This document shows, in pieces, positions 28,661 through 32,361 of a DNA stretch of 32,361 bases; the first letter of the stretch is position 1; every line of letters starts with the position of its first letter. The position numbers and the translations under genes are program-made. Under the pieces are notes generated by a model. That model did no database searches. It saw nothing but the letters and a program-made list of their open reading frames with translations, and was not told the origin of the DNA. Source of the DNA: CANQBR01 sp964641395 (GTDB taxonomy: Bacteria; Bacillota; Negativicutes; Acidaminococcales; Acidaminococcaceae); NCBI GenBank assembly GCA_964641395.1, contig CAZXKQ010000023.1:1-32361 (forward strand), written 5' to 3'.

Positions 28661-30544
28661 TTATTGCTGCAACTGCCCCGCCTGGGCGGCCAGGGCCAGG
28701 GGCGGTTCCTGCTGCTGGAGGAGCTGCCCGGCCTGGGCCTGCCGCAACAGCTTCATGAACTCTTCGCCGGTGATGGTCTCCTTCTCTAACAGGTAGGTGG
28801 CCAGCAGGTCCAGCTTATCCCGGTTGTCGCTGAGCAGCTGCCTGGCCTTGGCGTGGGCGCTCTTGATGATGGCCAGCACCTTGGCGTCGATCTGGGCCGC
28901 CGTGCCGTCGGAGCACTGGAGGGCGGGGTCGCCTCCCAGGTAGACGTTGCTGAGGATCTCCGTGGCCATCATGTCGAACTCTTCCGTCATGCCCAGCCGG
29001 GTGACCATGCTGCGGGCGATCTTGGTGGCCTGCTCGATATCGTTGGCGGCGCCGCTGGTGATGGAGTTGAAGACCAGCTCCTCCGCGCTGCGGCCGCCGC
29101 AGATGGTGCAGATCTTGTTGTACAGCTCCTCCCGCTTCATCAGCACCGACTCGTTCTCGGCGATCTGCATGGTGTAGCCTAGGGCGCCGTTGGTGCGGGG
29201 GATGATGGTGATCTTGTGCACCGGGGCGGAGTCCTTCTGCAGGGCGGCGACTAGGGCGTGGCCGATCTCGTGGTAGGCGATGACCTTTTTCTCAGCGGGG
29301 CTGATTACGGCCCCCTTCCGCTGGTAGCCGGCGATGACCACTTCGATGGACTCTTCCAGATCCTCCTGCAAGACGTAGGGATGGCCCAGCTTCACCGCCC
29401 GCAGGGCCCCTTCGTTGATGATGTTGGCCAGTTCCGCACCGCTGGCGCCGGCCGTAGCCCGGGCCAGGGCGTTGTAGTCTATAGCCGGGCCCATCTGCAC
29501 GTCCTTGGCGTGCACCTGCAGGATGGCCTCCCGGCCCTTCAGATCCGGCAGCTCCACCGGGATGCGCCGGTCGAAGCGGCCCGGCCGCAGCAGGGCCTTG
29601 TCCAGGGCTTCCGGCCTGTTGGTGGCGGCCAGGATCACTACCCCCTTGCCCCCGTCAAAGCCGTCCATCTCCGCCAGCAGCTGGTTCAGGGTCTGCTCCC
29701 TTTCGTCATTCCCCCCTAGCTGGCCGGCGTCCCGCTTCTTGCCGATGGCGTCGATCTCGTCGATGAAGACGATGCAGGGGGCCTTTTCTGCCGCCTGCTT
29801 AAAGAGGTCCCGCACCCGGGCCGCCCCCATGCCTACGAACATTTCTACGAACTCGCTGCCGCTGATGGAGAAGAAGGGCACCTTGGCCTCCCCGGCGATG
29901 GCCTTAGCCAGCAGGGTCTTGCCTGTGCCAGGAGGCCCCACCAGCAGGGCGCCCTTGGGCATGTTGGCCCCCATGGCCTTGTAGCGGCCGGGGTTGTGCA
30001 AAAAGTCCACCAGCTCCACCAGGGCTTCCTTGGCCTCATCCTGGCCGGCCACATCGGCGAAGCTTTTGCCGGTTTGGGCCTCTACGTAGACCTTGGCGTT
30101 GCTCTTGCCGAAGGACATGACGTTGCCCCCCATCCTGCCTCCCAGAAAGCGCATGAAGAGCTGGCCCAGGAGGAAGAAGATGGCGATGGGCAGCACCCAG
30201 TTGGTGAAGAAGCTGACGATGGGGTTGGGCTCCTTAGGCACTACCTGGGAGAACTCCACCTTGGCCCGCATCAGCCGGTTCACTAGGTCGGGATCGTCCA
30301 TGCGGCCGGTGACGTAGATCTCCTGCTCGTTGCCGTCCTTGACCAGGGCGGCCATTCTTTTATCGGTGATCTCCACCTTGCTCAGCTTGTTGGCCTCCAG
30401 CATCTCCAAAAAGGTGGTGTAGCTGATCTCGTGCACCTTGGGGCTGAAGAAGGTGGGGACGATGACGGTGTTGATGGCCAGGATGATGAGGATGGCCATT
30501 ACGTAGTAGTAGAGGAGGGGCCTCTTGGGCTTATTGTTAGGCAT
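28661..30544 (-). CDS. ftsH: ATP-dependent zinc metalloprotease FtsH
   Basis: About 627 residues. Two N-terminal membrane helices (about 11-32 and 113-132) flank an extracytoplasmic domain. The AAA module has GPPGTGKT (203-210), FIDEIDAIG and the second region of homology NRPEALDKALLRPGRFDR. The zinc protease site is HEIGH at 425-429. It degrades damaged membrane and soluble proteins. The core is complete, and the C-terminal tail is Gln/Ala-rich with a repeated QAGQL. The zinc motif (HEIGH rather than HEAGH) and the YTMQIAENE region suggest it may be a second paralogue in the genome (inference). ATG 30544 is 9 bases from AAGGAG; ATG 30553 abuts it. Confidence 0.93.
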   Translation of the reverse strand: MPNNKPKRPLLYYYVMAILIILAINTVIVPTFFSPKVHEISYTTFLEMLEANKLSKVEITDKRMAALVKDGNEQEIYVTGRMDDPDLVNRLMRAKVEFSQVVPKEPNPIVSFFTNWVLPIAIFFLLGQLFMRFLGGRMGGNVMSFGKSNAKVYVEAQTGKSFADVAGQDEAKEALVELVDFLHNPGRYKAMGANMPKGALLVGPPGTGKTLLAKAIAGEAKVPFFSISGSEFVEMFVGMGAARVRDLFKQAAEKAPCIVFIDEIDAIGKKRDAGQLGGNDEREQTLNQLLAEMDGFDGGKGVVILAATNRPEALDKALLRPGRFDRRIPVELPDLKGREAILQVHAKDVQMGPAIDYNALARATAGASGAELANIINEGALRAVKLGHPYVLQEDLEESIEVVIAGYQRKGAVISPAEKKVIAYHEIGHALVAALQKDSAPVHKITIIPRTNGALGYTMQIAENESVLMKREELYNKICTICGGRSAEELVFNSITSGAANDIEQATKIARSMVTRLGMTEEFDMMATEILSNVYLGGDPALQCSDGTAAQIDAKVLAIIKSAHAKARQLLSDNRDKLDLLATYLLEKETITGEEFMKLLRQAQAGQLLQQQEPPLALAAQAGQLQQ

Positions 30545-30619
30545 GGACGACATCTCCTTAAGAAGGGGGCAGGCTGCCCTCCCATACTTCGCCGGGTTGG
30601 CAGTAGGGCAGCTACGCTT

Positions 30620-30660
30620 ATTTTACCATTGCCCCTACTAGTAGTCAAGGAAATAGGGGC
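30620..30660 (-). promoter_or_regulatory. Promoter of ftsH within an inverted repeat
   Basis: Minus-strand TTGACT (30643-30648), 17 bases, TAAAAT (30620-30625) with an extended TGG. The arms GCCCCTA/TAGGGGC (30654-30660, 30631-30637) flank the -35, possibly an operator. The rest of 30554-30801 shows a small imperfect hairpin near 30709-30730 and nothing else I can name. Confidence 0.75.
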
Positions 30661-30801
30661 GTTAACCAGGACTGGCCGGTATGGCAGTTGCGCCTGCTCT
30701 TTTTCTCAGGCTAGGGCCGTGCCCAGCCTCCTGCTGCACCTAGGCCTGGGACAGACAGGGCGGCCCTTAACGCCTCTTTTGTATTAATTAATGCACTTTT
30801 C

Positions 30802-30830
30802 TTGACAAATAGCTGTCCTTAGTGTATCAT
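30802..30830 (+). promoter_or_regulatory. Promoter of the gene interrupted by the gap
   Basis: TTGACA (30802-30807), 17-base spacer, TATCAT (30825-30830), followed by GGAGG at 30837-30841 and ATG 30851. Confidence 0.75.
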
Positions 30831-30850
30831 AGTGCCGGAGGTTGGCGGCT

Positions 30851-30891
30851 ATGAATCCTTATTACAACCAAGCCTACACACGGGAAGAGGT
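30851..30891 (+). CDS. Start of an unidentified gene cut off by the assembly gap
   Basis: ATG 30851 with GGAGG 9 bases upstream opens a frame that reads MNPYYNQAYTREE before entering the Ns. Only 13 complete codons are visible, too few to identify. A strong promoter supports it as real. It could be the toxin partner of the Panacea protein after the gap, or an unrelated gene. Confidence 0.5.
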
Positions 30892-30991
30892 NNNNNNNNN
30901 NNNNNNNNNNNNNNNNNNNNNNNNNNNNNNNNNNNNNNNNNNNNNNNNNNNNNNNNNNNNNNNNNNNNNNNNNNNNNNNNNNNNNNNNNNN
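30892..30991. other. Assembly gap (100 Ns)
   Basis: Exactly 100 Ns, the usual placeholder for a gap of unknown length. Adjacency of the sequences on either side is not proven. Bases 30992-31066 after it end any incoming frame and carry AGGAGGAG before the next start. Confidence 0.98.
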
Positions 30992-31066
30992 GGTTATTTC
31001 TTTTCACAGGAGCCATAAGCCTGTAACATATCTACTGGGCCGCCGGTAGAGGGAGGAGGAGCTACT

Positions 31067-32062
31067 ATGAGCAGCCATAAGGTATTTTGTGCAGAATGCA
31101 GGGCCGATGTAAACTACCTAGAAACTAGCGTTCCCATGCTGGGCACCATCAAAGGCAGGGTCTACCACTACTCCGGCAAGGAGGCCCGCTGTGCCGTCTG
31201 CGGCTCCCAGCTCTTGGTGCCAGAGTTGGCGGATGCCAACCTGCTGGCCCTCTACTCCGTCTACCGGGCGGAAAATAACCTGATTCCTTTGGAAAAAGTC
31301 CAGGCTATCCCAGAAAAATACGCCATCGGCAAGCGGCCCCTCTCCCTGCTCCTAGGCTGGGGGGAACAAACCTTTTCCCGCTACATGGAGGGGGATGTGC
31401 CTACGAAGGAGTATTCTGCCACTCTTGAGCGCATCTACAACGAGCCTGCCTATTACCTGGAACTGTTAGAAGCTAATAAGGGTAAACTTAAGTCCGTCCA
31501 CGCCTACGAGAAAAGCCGCAGGGCCGTCACCGCCTTAATGGGTACGGGGCTGCCTCCAGCCAGTAAGATAGACGGGGTTAGCCACTACCTGGTGAGCCAA
31601 TGTGAGGACATCACCCCCCTAGCCCTCCAAAAAGCCCTGTACTACATCCAGGGCTTCTACTTTGCCTTTTATCAAAACTTCCTTTTCACGGAGGACTGCG
31701 AGGCCTGGCAGCACGGCCCTGTGTACAGGGCTGTGTACTATCGCTATAAAGATTACCGCTTGGATCCCGGCGCTCCGCTGCCCGGTTTCGATGCAACCGC
31801 CCTCTCTGCAAAAGAAAAGGCTATCTTCGACAGCGTGATCGACCATCTCTGTTGCTACAGCGGCAAGGTTTTGGAGCAGTTCACCCATAAGGAGGTTCCC
31901 TGGCTGCTCACTCGGGACGACCTGCCCCTTTCGGCTCCTTCCCAGCGCATCATTAAGAAGATCCTTATCGGAGATTACTTCTGTTGCGTAAAGGAAAAGT
32001 ACCGCATGGTCAATCCCAGCGACATTAAAGATTATGCCCAGGAGATGTTTTTGCGCAAGTAG
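31067..32062 (+). CDS. Zinc-finger/HTH/Panacea (DUF4065) protein, probable antitoxin
   Basis: 331 residues with three parts. An N-terminal zinc ribbon with C8/C11 and C42/C45 resembles MqsA. A helix-turn-helix at about 78-125 contains LSLLLGWGEQTFSRYMEGD. From about 170 the Panacea/SocA-like domain has LQKALYYIQGFYFAFYQ and EAWQHGPVYRAVYYRYKDY. Panacea domains act as antitoxins for several unrelated toxins in PanAT systems, and some members are solitary or phage-related. No toxin is visible downstream; the upstream neighbour is hidden by the gap. AGGAGGAG supports ATG 31067. The gene is less GC-rich and uses more A/T-ending codons than its neighbours, hinting at transfer. Confidence 0.85.
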   Translation: MSSHKVFCAECRADVNYLETSVPMLGTIKGRVYHYSGKEARCAVCGSQLLVPELADANLLALYSVYRAENNLIPLEKVQAIPEKYAIGKRPLSLLLGWGEQTFSRYMEGDVPTKEYSATLERIYNEPAYYLELLEANKGKLKSVHAYEKSRRAVTALMGTGLPPASKIDGVSHYLVSQCEDITPLALQKALYYIQGFYFAFYQNFLFTEDCEAWQHGPVYRAVYYRYKDYRLDPGAPLPGFDATALSAKEKAIFDSVIDHLCCYSGKVLEQFTHKEVPWLLTRDDLPLSAPSQRIIKKILIGDYFCCVKEKYRMVNPSDIKDYAQEMFLRK

Positions 32063-32110
32063 GAGGGTGCTGCCAGCTTCCAGCCTCCCTTGCCAGCTAG
32101 ATAAACACTG

Positions 32111-32146
32111 GGGCCGAGACCTTTCAGTCTCGGCCCTGTCTTGTCT
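32111..32146 (+). terminator. Terminator of the Panacea gene
   Basis: GGGCCGAGAC (32111-32120) pairs perfectly with GTCTCGGCCC (32127-32136) around CTTTCA, then TGTCTTGTCT. Confidence 0.85.
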
Positions 32147-32361
32147 GCTAACCTGCCCAAGGCGGCCCGGCCTGCGTCAGTCTTTGGCTTCCTCGGCGGC
32201 TGGCTAAACTGGCCGTATTTCTACGTTGTGACTTTCTAGCCAAGCAAAATCTTTTCCTAGACTCCCTCCCGCAAGCCCCCTTAGAAACTTTGCAAGAAAG
32301 TTATATATATGTAAGACTGTTGAAATTTTGTCCTAGCCACAAACATTTTTTGCACAAACTT
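32147..32361. other. Intergenic end of window, no gene seen
   Basis: Increasingly AT-rich, with stops in every frame. Stretches such as TTATATATATG near 32300 could belong to a promoter of a gene beyond the window, but no clear -35/-10 pair is present. Confidence 0.6.

Noticed and set aside
30832..31026. ORF reading through the Ns
   Set aside because: Translation of a placeholder gap is meaningless, and its GTG start is in a different frame from the better-supported ATG at 30851.

Overview
The window looks like a GC-rich chromosome segment from a Gram-negative-type (diderm) Firmicute, most plausibly of the Negativicutes. The genes carry strong AGGAGG-type ribosome sites and sigma-A type promoters, and the mix of families is Firmicute-like: ECF transporter, LarA/C/E, BrnTA, Panacea-type antitoxin. 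Two secreted LTxxQ (Spy/CpxP-like) proteins point to a periplasm. The genus cannot be named from the sequence alone. A run of 100 Ns at 30892-30991 marks an assembly gap, so order and distance across it are unproven.

Layout. 1-2992 (+): the end of larC, then larE and a CobW-type GTPase, i.e. the nickel-pincer cofactor pathway plus a putative metallochaperone. 3054-6436 (-): pyroglutamyl peptidase, a BrnT/BrnA toxin-antitoxin pair, tRNA-Thr(CGU), an XRE regulator, and a LarA-family racemase with all its nickel-site residues, which is the likely client of the larC/larE products. 6663-14239 (-): an eleven-gene, translationally coupled membrane operon with the gene order of the antiporter half of archaeal membrane-bound hydrogenase (E-F-G-D'-E'-B-C-D), followed by two more antiporter-type subunits and a small membrane protein; no hydrogenase or quinone module is present. 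Its 263-bp upstream region can form a strong terminator-like hairpin.

14512-18494 (-): glutamate racemase, a short-chain dehydrogenase, a sensor kinase and an OmpR-type response regulator. Diverging from the regulator at 18754-21363 (+) are two tandem paralogous secreted proteins, each with three pairs of LTxxQ-type motifs whose members are exactly 36 residues apart. Their promoters share a 48-bp ungapped block that contains an 11-bp-spaced GACA-type direct repeat and ends in TATAAT. This resembles the E. coli cpxRA/cpxP layout and is the most interesting system in the window: a candidate envelope-stress module with expanded multi-repeat periplasmic proteins.

21578-22435 (+): a NagD-like HAD phosphatase, converging on a complete ECF vitamin/amino-acid-type transporter (22524-25444, -). 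25605-28433 (-): a 4-oxalocrotonate tautomerase-like protein, glycerate kinase and a GntP-family permease, likely a glycerate/sugar-acid uptake unit. 28661-30544 (-): an FtsH protease. Beyond it, a consensus promoter drives a gene cut by the assembly gap, and after the gap lies a zinc-finger/HTH/Panacea (DUF4065) protein, a probable antitoxin whose partner may be hidden in the gap. The last 215 bases contain no recognisable gene.
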